A stretch of 64,000 nucleotides of DNA, taken from NCBI RefSeq assembly GCF_037392515.1, contig NC_090282.1:54708843-54772842 (forward strand), read 5' to 3'. This stretch comes from Haliotis asinina. Taxonomy: Eukaryota > Mollusca > Gastropoda > Lepetellida > Haliotidae. The notes beneath the pieces were generated by a model, which did no database searches, had not been told where the DNA came from, and was given only the letters and a program-made list of their open reading frames with translations. The position numbers and the translations under genes are program-made. Shown in pieces: positions 1 through 15,304 of this stretch; the stretch's first letter is position 1, and each line of letters begins with the position of its first letter.

Positions 1-23
1 ACTAAAAGTTCTATGCATCACAA

Positions 24-857
24 TAGTATGTTGATAGAGAAATTAGCAATCTAGTTGCTCGTGAAAGCACCTTTGACTCCAGGCTTTAGTTCTCCAATAT
101 TTCTTGTCCGAAAGAAAGACTCAAACTGCAACTCATTTTCAATATGAAAATGTTAAACGCTCACTACCTACAACCTCCACCCCATTTCAAGGTGGCTTGT
201 TCAATTTGCTGCAGACTGTCCTGAAGAAGGGGTATCACATCAGTTCAGATCTCCAAGATGCCTATCCACTTGTGCCGATTTATCCCGATCATCACAGACA
301 TCTACAGTCCATCTTGAAGAAATGCATTACCAGTGGATAGCACTGCCATTTAGAATTTCATTTGGATAACCAAGTCCACTAGATTTCTCCACTGGTGAGG
401 GATCACCTTCGAATCTCTTATCGACAACTGTATCCAGGCACAACAAAATATTTATATCCTTATCCAATCTCATGTGATGGATACCCACCCAGCCTCACCA
501 CTACCGTTGATGTGCATGTACTCCAGGACCGAGAATGATCACTAAGGGACCGTGACGCTTATGCCTCTCGCGAGAAACAGCAAGAGTTCCTGGAAGGAGG
601 ACAACATTTAAGACAGACTGGACTGGAGGCCAAGATATACCAGTATTCACAAATTTTTTTGTTTCCACTCATTTGTGGAATTAAATAGAGAGTATGATGC
701 TTAAGATAGGTTAAGTATATAAATGTACAATATATGGTTACAAATTTCAACTTTGTCAAAATAATCTAATTATATTTAGGTGCTTATAACTTTTGAGCAT
801 TGTTTTTATGCATTCATGAAGTACGGAAACGTATGTGTCTTCTGTGACTGTTAACAG
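24..857 (+). other. Intron upstream of the first RPN2 exon in the window
   Basis: Apart from the retroelement fragment at 60-530 I see nothing in it. It ends with the acceptor at 856-857. Its donor is outside the window. Confidence 0.5.
60..530 (+). mobile_element. Decayed reverse-transcriptase fragment, DIRS/YR-type retroelement
   Basis: Broken reading frames give phrases typical of the RT of DIRS-like retrotransposons: SPIFLVRKKD near 92-121, then a segment like DLQDAYPLVPIYPDHHRHLQ (about 247-306), then YQWIALPF-like residues near 330-350. Stops and frameshifts interrupt every frame and no YxDD catalytic motif can be read. It sits in the intron upstream of the first RPN2 exon of the window. 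A Ty3/gypsy origin is less likely because the DAYxxVPIxPxHRxxLQ pattern is more typical of DIRS elements. This is recognised from memory of the family, not from a search. Confidence 0.5.
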
Positions 858-962
858 GATGTTGGTGCCAGTGCCAAGGAATTCGGCTACTTGTCGGGGA
901 AATACAGCATGGAGCTCATTGTTGGTGATGCTGTTATTGAAAATCCTTTCTCCTGGATCCTG
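858..962 (+). CDS. RPN2: Ribophorin II (OST subunit 2), internal exon a
   Basis: Ribophorin II is a subunit of the ER oligosaccharyltransferase, which transfers the lipid-linked glycan to asparagine in nascent proteins. This 105 bp exon starts after the acceptor AG at 856-857 and ends at the donor GTGAGA at 963; it is 35 whole codons (phase 0 at both ends). It encodes the lumenal segment GKYSMELIVGDAVIENPFSW, which matches the [20 protein letters not shown] region of vertebrate RPN2 just before the C-terminal membrane domain. Upstream exons, more than 400 residues of protein, are outside the window. The six exons here join in frame and reproduce the order of the conserved C-terminus, so the assignment is firm. 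Confidence 0.93.
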
Positions 963-1177
963 GTGAGAAATGTTGTGGGCCTGTAAGGCAGGGTGATTTG
1001 TTGTACCATTTAGAGATTCTTTTCTTGTAATTTGTAAAGGATTCCTTTAGATTGACTCTGTGATAATGTTATCATTTTGTCTGAAGCTCACAACAACAAT
1101 TCTCTGTCTATGTCCATAATGTAGCTTGCACCTGTATTGATATTGTAGCTGAATGAATGTTTTTTTGTGTGTGTTAG

Positions 1178-1261
1178 GCTGACGTCCAGCTTACCTTCCC
1201 AGAAGGAGCTGCATCAGTGCGAGAGGCACAGAGCCAGTATGCCAAGAAACCTGAAATCAAG
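1178..1261 (+). CDS. RPN2: Ribophorin II, internal exon b
   Basis: The exon is 84 bp (28 codons, phase 0), with acceptor TTAG ending at 1177 and donor GTAAGC at 1262. It starts ADVQLTFPEGAAS, which corresponds to the ADVVIKFPEEEAPS segment of vertebrate RPN2. It is still in the lumenal part of the protein. Confidence 0.92.
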
Positions 1262-1612
1262 GTAAGCCAGGTCATGTTGCTAAAGTCTCATCTCTGCTAA
1301 TTGTATTACCTTTCTTGCTGAGTGTTGAAATCCAATGTCTTAAGTGACCTAGCCATTTTGTAACCTTTGGCATAGAGCTCAGTTTGGCTTCCATGAAATG
1401 ATGAAGTCAAATAAAGAGTTCCTTCTTCCCTCAGCACGAAACAGAAAAGACCATGTCTTACGAATAAAATGACTTTTTGCGCAACCATCTTCTTCGTGCA
1501 CATTGTCCAAAGGCTATCTTTCTGGAAGATAAGAACTTTTACCATGCTGATTATTCATGATAATGTACACCCCTTATGCAGCTGATAATGAAATGTTTTT
1601 TTAACACTGCAG

Positions 1613-1708
1613 CATAAGTTCCATCCTGAAGAGAAGCGTCCACCAACTGTGGTATCCCTTGCCTTCACAGCGCTTGTGCTGCTACCTATCCTTGTCTTGC
1701 TGGGCCTG
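1613..1708 (+). CDS. RPN2: Ribophorin II, internal exon c (start of membrane domain)
   Basis: The exon is 96 bp (32 codons, phase 0), with acceptor CTGCAG ending at 1612 and donor GTCAGT at 1709. It encodes the invariant EKRPPTVVS motif, then a hydrophobic stretch rich in Leu, Val and Ile that is the first of the C-terminal membrane segments. Confidence 0.94.
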
Positions 1709-2411
1709 GTCAGTATCACATCACTAGTGTAGTACTCATGACACACTTCAGATGAGTGAAACTAGAAACAATAGCTACAATGTAAGTGAAAGCATACTTC
1801 ATGTTACTGTAGTTCTCCACTGAAAGGGCAGAAGACATTCTGAGTTCAGTTTAGTAATACTTTTTAATACCATTGTATGTTTGACAGGACATGGAATACC
1901 AGATTGAAGTGCCGCAAATGGCTTCCTATTCTTTGGGCTTTGAACTTAACTCAAATTTGCATAAAAATTCATCCAGAAATGGAGCATAGCAGCACCTATC
2001 AGTGTTGACATCCAATGTTCATGCCCTGCCTGTTTGCAATGAATGTCTATGAGGCAGATGGGAGCTGAAAGCCACTATTCCCTTTCCACAGTGTTGTAAA
2101 CAAAACAGTCCCCAATTGTTTGATGGATGTGGGCTGGCTCCTGCATATTCCATAGACTTCTCTGAGTCAGTGTGTGACATGCAGGAGACATGTTATTCCC
2201 AGTGATTACCTTGAAACCTTTCTGTATAAAGTATATTACAGAGCACAGAAATTTACCGTTAGGATTCTTGAACCTGTTTCTTTGCTGACAGTGAATTTCA
2301 CTTTGCTGGATAAAGTCTTTCTGAGGCATGAACATTTTGTGCATTTTAGTTTGTTAAACAAGAATGCTTTGTGCAGCTAATTTGAGAATAACCTTTCTTA
2401 TGCTGTTTCAG

Positions 2412-2487
2412 TGGCTGAAGATTGGTGTGAACATATCTAACTTCCCAATGTCATTAAGTGCCATTGGATTCCATCTCTGCCTTGGAG
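2412..2487 (+). CDS. RPN2: Ribophorin II, internal exon d
   Basis: The exon is 76 bp, with acceptor TTTCAG ending at 2411 and donor GTGAGT at 2488; it leaves phase 1. The product WLKIGVNISNFPMSLSAIGF matches the WIRIGANVSNF...IIFH segment of vertebrate RPN2. Confidence 0.93.
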
Positions 2488-3416
2488 GTGAGTTCACATC
2501 AGCAACATGTTTGCTGCATTGCAGCTGTGTGTCTGTGTTTGGTTGAAATCTCTAACACAAGTAAACACCATTGCAACTTGGTTTGTGAAAGTGTGTGAAG
2601 CAGTGGAGATCCTGGTTTCACCTTAAAACATTAGTGATTATCTAACCTGATGTCAACTTCAGTTTTAGCTAGAAATTACTTTAAGACAAGAAAATACAAA
2701 TTGAGAAAATACTTAATAAATGTTGAAAAATATAAATATCCTGAGGTAAAGCTTTCAACTGACTACTGAGGATTCTGGTAAGCTAAAGTGACTTGATGGT
2801 ATTGGAACAGGCCTATTTTTGACATCTGTTTTGCACTGGATAGTGGCAATTTATTTTCCCTCGTCACAACACAGAATCGGGGACTATATATTTAGCAGTG
2901 TTCGTATGTACATAAGTCCTGATTCATATCTCATGAATTTTAAAACCCAATGTCTTCAAATTTGATGACAGGCTATAATAGATTACTGAGACACCAGTTG
3001 ATTTTGGTGACGTTGACCTTACCTTCAAGGTCATTGTGATACTTTGACCACTTTTCAAACTTGTGTAAGCGCTATATCTCAAAAAGCTATGCACACAGTG
3101 TCTTCAATTTTATCGACAGACTGCATTTGGTGATGATTCTGGCACCAATTATTTCAACATCTTGTATGTGACCAATAAATGAAAAGTAGTAAATATGTTA
3201 TAAATAGTTATTCTTCTTTTGCCACAGGGGACATTGCCATATTAGTGGTTAACACTTGTTCTCATTAACGTCAGATTTGTGCATATGATTCAGAAGGAAA
3301 CTTGTCAATATTAAGAAGAGTGTGATATGGTATTACATGTTCTGTTTGTCAGTTTGTGTCAGATATTCACAATATGCAGATGAGCTACATTACTGATGCA
3401 TGTTTTCTTAAAGTGA

Positions 3417-6005
<2,589 letters not shown>

Positions 6006-6018
6006 AAAAACAGCATAG
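6006..6018 (+). CDS. RPN2: Ribophorin II, terminal mini-exon with stop codon
   Basis: After the acceptor TTTCAG (ending at 6005) the first base completes AGA, and the frame then reads AAA ACA GCA TAG, giving the C-terminus ...KRKTA-stop. Vertebrate RPN2 ends ...KRTAH, so this 13 bp of coding sequence is the right ending, and the cytosolic KRKTA tail keeps the basic character of the family. The 3' UTR probably runs to about 6200: an ATTAAA poly(A) signal lies at 6176-6181. Confidence 0.82.
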
Positions 6019-6175
6019 ATGACAAGAAGAATTTAGTAAAATATTTGTTAAGATTATTAAATCATAAACAAAGTCTTACATTTATATGCTGCACATCATT
6101 ATGTTGACAAATTGTGGAAATGGGTGTGTTTCCATGTCATGCTTACAATTGTTGTCAGAATGTCATCTTACATGT

Positions 6176-6181
6176 ATTAAA
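6176..6181 (+). promoter_or_regulatory. Candidate poly(A) signal of RPN2 (ATTAAA)
   Basis: It is a common variant hexamer 158 bp after the RPN2 stop codon and the first good signal after it. The 3' end has not been confirmed. Confidence 0.45.
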
Positions 6182-6261
6182 CATTTTTAATTTACTCCTA
6201 TTTTGTTGTTTGTATTATTGCTGAATTTGATGTCATCAAGAAACACTGGAGTTCTGTTGCT

Positions 6262-6345
6262 GAGTGGGGTAGCTTAGTGGTTAAAGCATTTGCTCATCAC
6301 ACAGAAGGCCTGGTTTGATTCCCCACTTATAAGAAATTATACTAT
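6262..6345 (+). mobile_element. tRNA-derived SINE, partial (5' tRNA-like part)
   Basis: GGGTAGCTTAGTGGTTAAAG fits a pol III A box and GGTTTGATTCCCC fits a B box. The same head is found at 22467, 55801 and, on the - strand, 23385. It is not a tRNA gene: no cloverleaf can be folded around it. It lies between the convergent RPN2 and TPD52 genes. Confidence 0.6.
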
Positions 6346-8485
6346 GTAATGACATAAACTGTAAATTCAAATCTTAATTTAATAGAATGATTTTGTTAGT
6401 TTTGATCATGTTATAAATCTGTGCAATGTCAGTCATGAATGTGTGCTCAGTCCTACGTTCAGAATAACGTATGATGCAGAATTTGGTCAGGAAAGTTTAT
6501 TTATGAAGGATATGTTCATAATTCATTTAACAGTTAAATTCCAGGTTTGTAAATATTGTTCTATGATCTTTGAGGTAAAGAAGTATCATACCCGAGGTCA
6601 AAGTATGGAAGTACATTGTTACAACTTAATAAGTTGTTTGGAAATGGCCTTTTCATTAATTGCAACAAAAGCTGGTGTTAGATGACAGTTTTTCATAATA
6701 TAGTCCATCAATTGTTCATAGATTGCACATGACCAGTAAGATAAAGCAGATGTTCACAAGGCAAGCACATATTGCAACATTTTATTCCACATAGGCCACA
6801 AAACAAAGTAGTATTCTGTAGGTGAGACTTTGTTGTCACAATTGGAATGTGTTTCTTGAGATAATACTTGTAAACCATGAGGCCACAAAAAGCAAGAGAT
6901 AATTATAACATGCTGTTTCTGCCAACATATTCTAGTTCCCAAGTTAATCATACATTGTTGACTGACATGGCTTCACAAGCAAACTTATTTTGCCTACACG
7001 CACTGGATAAACAATGGATTCATCACAGTCCCTTGGTTTACAGGTACTCTGTGTGACTAAAGTAATACAAATACTTCAACATGCATTCAGACCTTTGACA
7101 CACAGAACCAGTTCTTTAACTGATATTATCATGAATTCTGTAGTATTACACAAAAAGTTACTTTCTTCCTCCCCCAAGTCAGATGTAGCATGTCACTGAA
7201 ATATCTTCCAGTAATTAACAGCAACATCACTGGAGTAGAGTAAATGACATGAGAAACTCCTGCAACATGAACCACATTCCCACTACAAATCTAAATCTAT
7301 ATATCACATGAAAAGGAGTTCCAATATACATTTTGCACCATCTGGCAGAGGATATCTCAGTTGCATCCACTGAAGACAAACATACGTTAACATCATGGAA
7401 TCTTCTTAAGGAAATCATATAAAGACAAATTATCATGATTCAAATAAATATGTTTGATTTACTATAATTGTGACAAAAATACATACAGGTAAAAGGTCAC
7501 TCCAGGCTTTGTGCAGTTTATCTTGCATAAACAAGATTTCCAATTTTTGGTTAATGCGTGCATACAATTTAATCAGAAATATTTGCCCATTTACACCAAC
7601 AAAAACACTTAGCCCATCAAGAAGCAATGTACTTGTCAACCAGTGAAGAGATGAGATAAAATGCTTGTTTTGGCTGACTGTATGATTTCATATAGTTCAA
7701 AACATATTTACAGTAAGTGAACCAGCCATCAGTGTGGCACCACCATATCTCCAGTTCCAACTCCTGTGCATTTTCATCAAAATTCTGACATGGAGTCCAC
7801 CAACTGAGACATTTAATGTTATTTGCACATGCATAGGGTACTGCAGCCATTTAACACTGCTACTGAACCCTTGTAAGGTGAGACAATATATGACAGGACA
7901 TTAGCAACATGAAAAGAAGACATTTCTCATCAGCTCAGTTTTGAAATCCGACATAAGTCAAGTGTTTGTGTTTCTTTTAATATGTGAAGCAGTTGTTGCA
8001 ACACAGTATGTACAGCTTATTTAGTTTTATTTATAATATTGCTTTATGAATTTCTTTAATACAGATGCTAAGTGAATAGAAATTGTACATACACAGTTAA
8101 CACTGACCTTTAAGTTGGACACATTTCATGTAAAAGCATCTTCATTTATTTGCAAATCCTACTTCTATAAGAAATCCCAAGCAAAAAAAAAAAAAAAAAG
8201 ACAAAAATATTAATATAACAATCATCCAGAAATCTATCAGTTGCTTAAGACTGTTATTTCTAGATTTAGGGATATGTGGGAGGAAGGGAAACTGCATTGT
8301 ACTTTGGTCTGCAAAGTGTTGATTATGAGCACTACTGTTTCCAAAGTTTCTTCAGTTTTGAAAACTGAGCTTGATCTTGTCTCATAATAGATTAAACATA
8401 ACACTATGTGTTTGCTGTATAAAGTGGCATATCATAGCAAGAATCTGGAAGATGCCAAGTGTAGAGATGTATGACATGGCGTCAC
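6346..8485 (-). other. Convergent intergenic region, probable TPD52 3' UTR
   Basis: There are no conserved coding exons on either strand. For the - strand TPD52 gene, AATAAA hexamers are seen at 8031-8026 and 6786-6781; the second would give a 3' UTR of about 1.7 kb. A poly(A) tract lies at about 8185-8200. Which signal is used cannot be told from the sequence. Confidence 0.4.
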
Positions 8486-8614
8486 TCAGAGGGGCACCTT
8501 CTCTTCTGGAAGGCTCCCAGGAGTTGTGGGGGACTGGACTGCATCATCATCCGGAGCTGACTCACTCAGCTGCTCATCAACACTGGTGCTGGAGCGACTG
8601 CCAGATACACGGGC
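8486..8614 (-). CDS. TPD52: TPD52/D52-family protein, terminal coding exon
   Basis: On the - strand the acceptor TTTCAG (8620-8615) is followed by ARVSGSRSSTSVDEQLSESA, an acidic DDD run, then TPGSLPEEKVPL and TGA at 8488-8486. It enters in phase 0, matching the preceding exon. Vertebrate D52 proteins likewise end in a low-complexity tail with a PLPEKTQESL-like end. The exon is 129 bp, 43 codons with the stop. Confidence 0.88.
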   Translation of the reverse strand, partial: ARVSGSRSSTSVDEQLSESAPDDDAVQSPTTPGSLPEEKVPL

Positions 8615-9451
8615 CTGAAACAGTCACTGACGTCGATCATACTAGTGTTCATGAGAGCAACACCCACTACCAGACTACCATTTTATTGCAACTTATCTTG
8701 AATTGAACAATAATTATGACAAACATATAATTAAAATTTGTTCATAAACATCTTCCTTACCAATGTTCACGGAATATGACGGATCTGGTTAATTTCCCAA
8801 GCTGGGAAACAAGTCCACTTAGTCACCCAGCTTTATTCCCTATCCTTCAGGCAAGGACTATAAAAATTCACTTTCCACCCAGTCTCCACTGGAATTCTAG
8901 AGCTTTGTTTTGTACATTTTATAAATATATTACACAAAGAAACTGTCATCCTGTCAACAGAGTGACTGTCATGCTGTTTTTAGGTATTTGGAGTACCATT
9001 TTCATATTCCTAACGAGCATGCTCAAGTGAATTGATGAACTTTGCAATAAAAGAAATATTCTTTATACGATATTGATTATCTATTAGAGCACCTTGACTG
9101 ATTGTCATCACAACATAACAGGTTATGAGGTATATTCGGGAAATGAATCATACAAAGATTTTCTCTGGACTCATTTCAGTCTACGTCAAAATAATTCTCC
9201 TTTCAAATTCAAAGCTGTCTGAAAGAACCTGTTTACAACTGAAATTATCTATGCCAAATTTGGTTTAGGAATTTTGCATGGTCTAAAAAGATCTGATTAT
9301 AAAGACATCTTGAACTTACACAACTGAGTCCAATATAAACACACCTAATGAAAACATTTTGGAGGTAACTATGAACTGACAACTACCTGTTACTTGTGGT
9401 TACATAGCAAACAGTTTTACATTTCCATAGTGCATGGAAACTACAGTCAAA

Positions 9452-9572
9452 TGAGTGAACGAGTGAGTGAGTTAGGTTTTATACCGCCTTTTAGCACTAT
9501 CTGAGCAATATCACGGCAGGAACACCAGAAATGGGCTTTACACACTGTACATAAGTGGAGTCGAATGCAAAA
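9452..9572 (-). mobile_element. tRNA-derived SINE, 3' part (- strand)
   Basis: Read on the - strand it gives a B-box-like ATTCGACTCCACTT, then CCCATTTCTGGTGTTCC, TGATATTGCT and GCGGTATAAAACC, ending in (ACTC)n. The same body is present at 55801-55948. It lies within the last intron of TPD52. Confidence 0.6.
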
Positions 9573-11984
9573 AGAATACAAATGTTTCAGAATATCACAT
9601 TCCTGACATGCTCAGTTTTAATGTGCTAGGTGACTTGTCAGTGACTTTTGTTAAACAGTCTATTAAACACAGTGACACAGATATTCATGACATCCATCAC
9701 AACAACAATCATGCAAAAGTGGAATCTATAGCTAAAAGTACATGAACATGCTGATGAAATGAAGTTACTATTAGCTTTAGCAACAGACTCAATGGACACA
9801 ATGTGGCAAAGCATCCACATCAAGGTGTCCCTCTACGGAGCACAAACATTAATCTGGATCTGGTTAAATTGTGCTCACAAACGATGGAAACTGTGCACTT
9901 AAGTCTAGAAGATACAACATATACACTCACCAAGCGATCCTTTAAATTTTCTATTGAACGGGATGTCTAGAACAGATTCATAAACTATACTACAGGATCT
10001 TCTATGTAACAAAATGTTCTTTGAAAAGTCAGACTTGTCCATTTCCTCTGTCAACATTTTTCTTTGGACAGTCATAATAGCCTAAAAATAACTTGCTTAT
10101 GGTGTACAAATGTGGTGTGTGTTGCGCTGTTACAAATACCCAAGAAGAGCTGTAAGTGTGATGCTGCCCAGTAACACTGACTGCTCCCAACTTCCAGCAG
10201 CTGCTGCAGCTGCTGCTGCTACCATGACATGCCACTGGGAGATTGAGGAAACGTTTGCTGAGTCTGTCTACTGCAGTGTTTATTATCTCAAAATGATACC
10301 ATATTTTGTGTCATCTTAAATTTATTGTTGAAAACTATTTGTATCTTTACAACCAAAAGCTTGAGCCCCACTGCCTCCAGTGCACTGTCAGAGATTACTG
10401 TTAAATCACGGAACTTGTGCTCCTATTTCATTTTATGTTGCATGTGAAAAATGTAGCAGTGTCTTAAGAAATAAAAAAAAACATTTCAGAGTTGTGCAGG
10501 AGACACACCAGTTATGAAGTCTTTTATTTGTTGTTAGCTTTTGGTTGAAAAAACTATTACTGGTATCTGGGTCAACACATTATGTCATCCAAGTTTTACA
10601 GGAGGTCTCCTTTAACAAGATTTTGAGCTAGGTCAGAAATGCACATTTCTACAGGAAGAGGGAACATGTTATGAACTAATGATGATGGTTACTTGGTTAG
10701 TTTGACAGGTATCCTCCCAAAATGTAGACCCATTGAAACAACAAATTGGTTGCATCCATAGTTAATTGGCTGTATCCTTGACTGAGAAAAATGGTACCAC
10801 CCATGTAACGAGTATTGACAATGTAGTAAATTATTCTTTTTTTCATCAAGATTTATTTAGTCAATGATATTTAAATGTGGTATAAAAAATATTCATCTAG
10901 GAGATATGATGAGCATAATATTTTACCAGAAACATGGCATACATATTTTATAGATTTATTAAATCATGTATCTGATGACTATGACCAGGAGTAGGATGCT
11001 TATATTGGAAACTATACAAAAGAACACAGTCATGATGATTATACTTACTGAGTAAATGTTGAACTTTCTTATGACACAATTGCAGAAATTATATGTGCAA
11101 TGAACAACGCTGAACTGGATTGTCACCATTTGAATGATGGTGTTCAAAAGGATTTTTAAAGAAGATTAAGGAGATATCATTACACCCTGCCTTGTTTTAT
11201 TGTTTTGACAAATATTGTGTAAAGGTCATTTCACAGCTACATATATATAAAAAGGGAAGTAATAATGAACCTGGTAACAATGGGGCATTTGTTGTTGAAC
11301 ACTTTGTGTAAGCTATTTACATTTATCACAAATAAGAAAATCTATTGTTCAAAAGCATATAACTCGAAGAAAAGGCATATTTTAACTGTACTTTTATGGA
11401 TGTCAAGAAAGCGGTTAAAAATGAACTAATTTAATGAAATTAAATAAATTACTTTATCAACTTTTAAAGATGGTATCCAAAGAAAAACATTTCATGGTCT
11501 TCAACATTGCTATGACAAAGTGTGAGCTGTAGTTGTCAGACAAGTAAGAAACCTATTATTATTTTGATTGTTCCACTTGTGTTAGACAAGGATGTCCACT
11601 TAATTCCTTATTGTTGTCCATATGTATCAAAGTGTTGACCAGGCCTTTCATTAATTACGGGTGACCAGTATAGCCCAATTAATTAGTGTGCTATTCTTGT
11701 CTGTATTTTGGGAGGTCTTCATAATGGGAGTGAACCGTTTGACATACCACTGACGTGCATGCTGATAACTGATGCATTCAATACACAATCAAATGTAACA
11801 CCATTTCACCATTAAATACTCAAAAGACATCTAACATTATCTAACGACCAAACTGGAAGTTGGCCAATGGCTATTTTACCATGACCCCCATGACCCCTGA
11901 AGCACAATATATCAGCAAAAAGTATATATTTATATTTACATTGTATAAAAGAAGTAGAATCATTATACTTGAGAAGACAATGTA

Positions 11985-13135
11985 TATTCACAGCACCCTG
12001 ACCAAAAACACCATTCCTCACAGCACCTTGATACCACACACCATTCCTCTGAGCACCCTTACCACACAAACACCATCCCTCACAACACCCTGACCCCACA
12101 CACCATCCCTCACAAGATCCTCACCCCACACACCATTCCTCACAACACCCTGACCCAAAACACCATTCCCCACAAGACCCTCACCCCACACACCATTCCT
12201 CACAAGACCCCACACACCATCCCTTACAACACCCTGACGCCACACACCATTCCTCACAACACCCAGATCCATCACACCATTCCTTCACAACACCCTGACC
12301 CTAAACACCATTCCTCACAGCACCCTGACCACACACACACTATCCCTCACATTAGTCACAAGACCCTGAACCCATATACCATTCCTCACAGACCCCTGAC
12401 GCCACACACCATTCCTCACAGCACCCTGATCCCACACACCATCCCCCCCACACTATCCTTTACAGCATCCTGACCCCACACACCATTCCTCACAGCACCC
12501 TGACCACACACACCATTTCCCACACACTATCCTTCACAGCACCCTGACCCCACACACCATTTGTCACAACACCCTGACCACACACACACTATCCTTCACA
12601 GCACCCTGACCACAACACCATTCCTCACAGCACCCTGACCACACACACCATTCCTCACACACTATCCTTCACAGCACCCTAACCCCACACACCATTTGTC
12701 ACAACACCCTGACCACACACACACCATCCCTCACAACACCCTGACCCCACACACCATTCCTCACAGCACCCTGACCCCACACACCATTCCTCACAGCACC
12801 CTAACCCCACACACCATTTGTCACAACACCCTGACCACACACACACTATCCTTCACAGCACCCTGACCCCACACACCATTCCTCACAGCACCCTGACCCC
12901 ATACCCCACACACTATCCTTCACAGCACCCTGACCCCACACACCATTCCTCACACACTATCCTTCACAGCACCCTAACCCCACACACCATTTGTCACAGC
13001 ACCCTGACCACACACACCATCCCCACACACTATCCTTCACATCACCCTGACCCCAAACACCATTCCTCACAACACCTTGACCTTACACAACATCCTGATA
13101 CCGATGCTATTCTTCAACAAGCCCCACACACTAAT
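11985..13135. repeat. Minisatellite, about 38 units of 30 bp, in the last TPD52 intron
   Basis: The consensus unit reads roughly CATTCCTCACAGCACC then CTGACCCCACACAC (30 bp). Variants include CATTTGTCACAACACC and insertions of CACACACTATCCTT. Because 30 is a multiple of 3, long false reading frames run through it on both strands (for example repeats of HSTLTPHTIP on +). It is strongly strand-asymmetric (C/A on +, G/T on -). No coding role is proposed. Confidence 0.9.
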
Positions 13136-13289
13136 TCTTAATTCTCATAATTTAACTAGCTATACACCATTGCTCACTTAAATTCTTGCAATAGGGTCTC
13201 CTTAAACAAGTACCATGCCCTACTCATTCCTCCACCAATAGATACAGCAGGAACACACAGGTCACATTAAGATAATATTATACTCTCAC

Positions 13290-13350
13290 CTTGACACTGG
13301 CATAAGTATGTCCAACACTCTCTTCAAGGGACTTGAATGTTGAAGAATTC
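13290..13350 (-). CDS. TPD52: TPD52/D52-family protein, exon 5
   Basis: The exon is 61 bp, with acceptor TTTCAG (13356-13351) and donor GTGAGA from 13289. The first base completes AGG (Arg), then the frame reads NSSTFKSLEESVGHTYASVK. NS.TFKSFEE is a signature of the D52 family. Confidence 0.93.
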
Positions 13351-13721
13351 CTGAAATACATATTGTATAAAAGAACTTATCACCTTGCTTACTATTTTTC
13401 TGAAAATTCATGAATAATGCTGAGTCACAAATGCAAGCTTCATCTCCATGTCATAGGCTTATTTAATGCAGTCAGGTATTTTGTGGGATACAATATTTTA
13501 GGGAAATATCTTGAGTCGTGTACATCAAAAACTACATAACAAACTTGGTCAACACAAATGTGAAATCTGTGAATACTACCTCAGTTATATCAAAAATTCT
13601 TGTATTTTTGTTGTCAGGACTAAATTAAAATCCTGACATTTTCTATGGAAGTCACTGTTAACTATGAACACCACTCTCCAATACTCTAGCAATGTGAGGA
13701 GATTACAGGAGATTGACTCAC

Positions 13722-13823
13722 CTAAGATCCCCAATTTTCCTTGACACTGATGAACCAATGTTTGAGAAAGCAGCTGATGTCTTCTCTCCAACTGTCTTGG
13801 TTACAGCTGCAGTCTTCTGATAG
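13722..13823 (-). CDS. TPD52: TPD52/D52-family protein, exon 4
   Basis: The exon is 102 bp, with acceptor TTCCAG (13829-13824) and donor GTGAGT from 13721. It encodes YQKTAAVTKTVGEKTSAAFS and NIGSSVSRKIGDLR, equivalent to YKKTQETLSQAGQKTSAAL and VGSAISRKLGDMR of vertebrate D52/D54. The phases (1 base in, AG out) fit both neighbours. Confidence 0.94.
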   Translation of the reverse strand, partial: LSEDCSCNQDSWREDISCFLKHWFISVKENWGS

Positions 13824-15304
13824 CTGGAAGAATACACAGGACACAGCTGGGTTTACCATCTTACACAAAACTCTTCAAGAACCTTAATGAAGTACATTAG
13901 AATGAGAGACTGGGGAAGCTGATACTTAAAAAGCTAAAGACCATCTCGGCCAAATCCATGTTTGCATTCACATTGTAACCCGTTTATCATTACCCAAATA
14001 CCAAGAAACCTAACAAGTACTCTCTGAGAGTATCTTACATGGTACACTTGTTGGAACTGTGCTTTCAACAACAAGATCTTTACAGACATGACTTTGAAAT
14101 TCACACCTGTCCACTTACTGAGCTCAAGGAAATGTTCTGAGACCTGGGGTCAACTTGAGTAGAACTAATGAGGTAAAATAACCTAGGGAAACCTAAAGCG
14201 GTTTAGAAAAGTAACCAATGGCAAACTTAAAGCATATTCTGAGTAATAAATGTCCAGTCGAAGATTATTATGAACTACAGGACTTTTTCATACTTCAAGA
14301 ACACGACCTAACTTGGGTTCACATTTAATTCATTTCAGCAAGGAAGCAAGTATCTGGTATTTCATAGTCCTGAAACACATAACAAGGGGAAACACATAAC
14401 AATTTCACAACCTCCAGGAACATCTGACACAGGGTCAATTGGAGCTACTCACTCACCAAATTTAAAACTATACCCGAGAGTTAAATTACATATCCCATAT
14501 AACATCAATTTTCACATAAACATAACCTAATGCAAATTGTCAAAAAACAACATGCTTAGCTGTGCAATATTTACCCTATTGGTGTGTAACATACACCAAT
14601 ACTAAAACAACTACTCCAAAGAGTGATAAGGTAAAAACTGAGGTATCCAGGTGAACATAGTCTACAATATCTAGCTTATATGTCCTGCATACAGACAAAA
14701 TATGGCATAATTCATGCCTAACTCAGCCAGCTAATGCCTTACTGTTTATCATGTTTATGTATCACACATACACATACATGATAATGCAGGAAAAAACATG
14801 CTATGTCATATATATAAATAATAGTACAAGATGCATTGAGCCTGACATAGCCATGGCACTGAATATCTTTTTCACTTTTCTAAGAGGAATGCATCCTCAC
14901 CATAAAATATGTATTTATTCTGTCTGCTGTATCATTGGTATCAGAAACACATTACGCAAACTAAGTCACAGATCTATTTCTGAATGCAGCCATTCATTGT
15001 CCAGCTTATTTCAAAGATCATGCACATTTAACTCCATGACAACGCCTGCCTGGTTTGATTTAGCATTCTTGTTATCCTCCAGACATAACCTCTACTGGTC
15101 AAACAGTCAATGTGAGGAAGGACCCATCAAAATGTTATGTGGAGAAGGATTGTATAAGATTATAAAACTAGTGCAATGTGAGTATGTTGGACTGCTTTTC
15201 TCCCTTTGGACAGACCCAACCCTTCACAGAATCCACAGCCCCACAAAGTGTAGAGAAACAGGAAAGAGGAGACAGCAGGGATAGTTTCAGCATTAGTTAC
15301 TCAC

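Noticed and set aside
11812..12275. Gly/Val-rich frames on the - strand and Thr/Pro-rich frames on the + strand
   Set aside because: They come from the 30 bp minisatellite, whose length is a multiple of three.
14751..15284. 177-codon open frame on the + strand
   Set aside because: No recognisable domain, AT-rich low-complexity composition, antisense to the TPD52 intron next to the cassette exon. It looks like chance.
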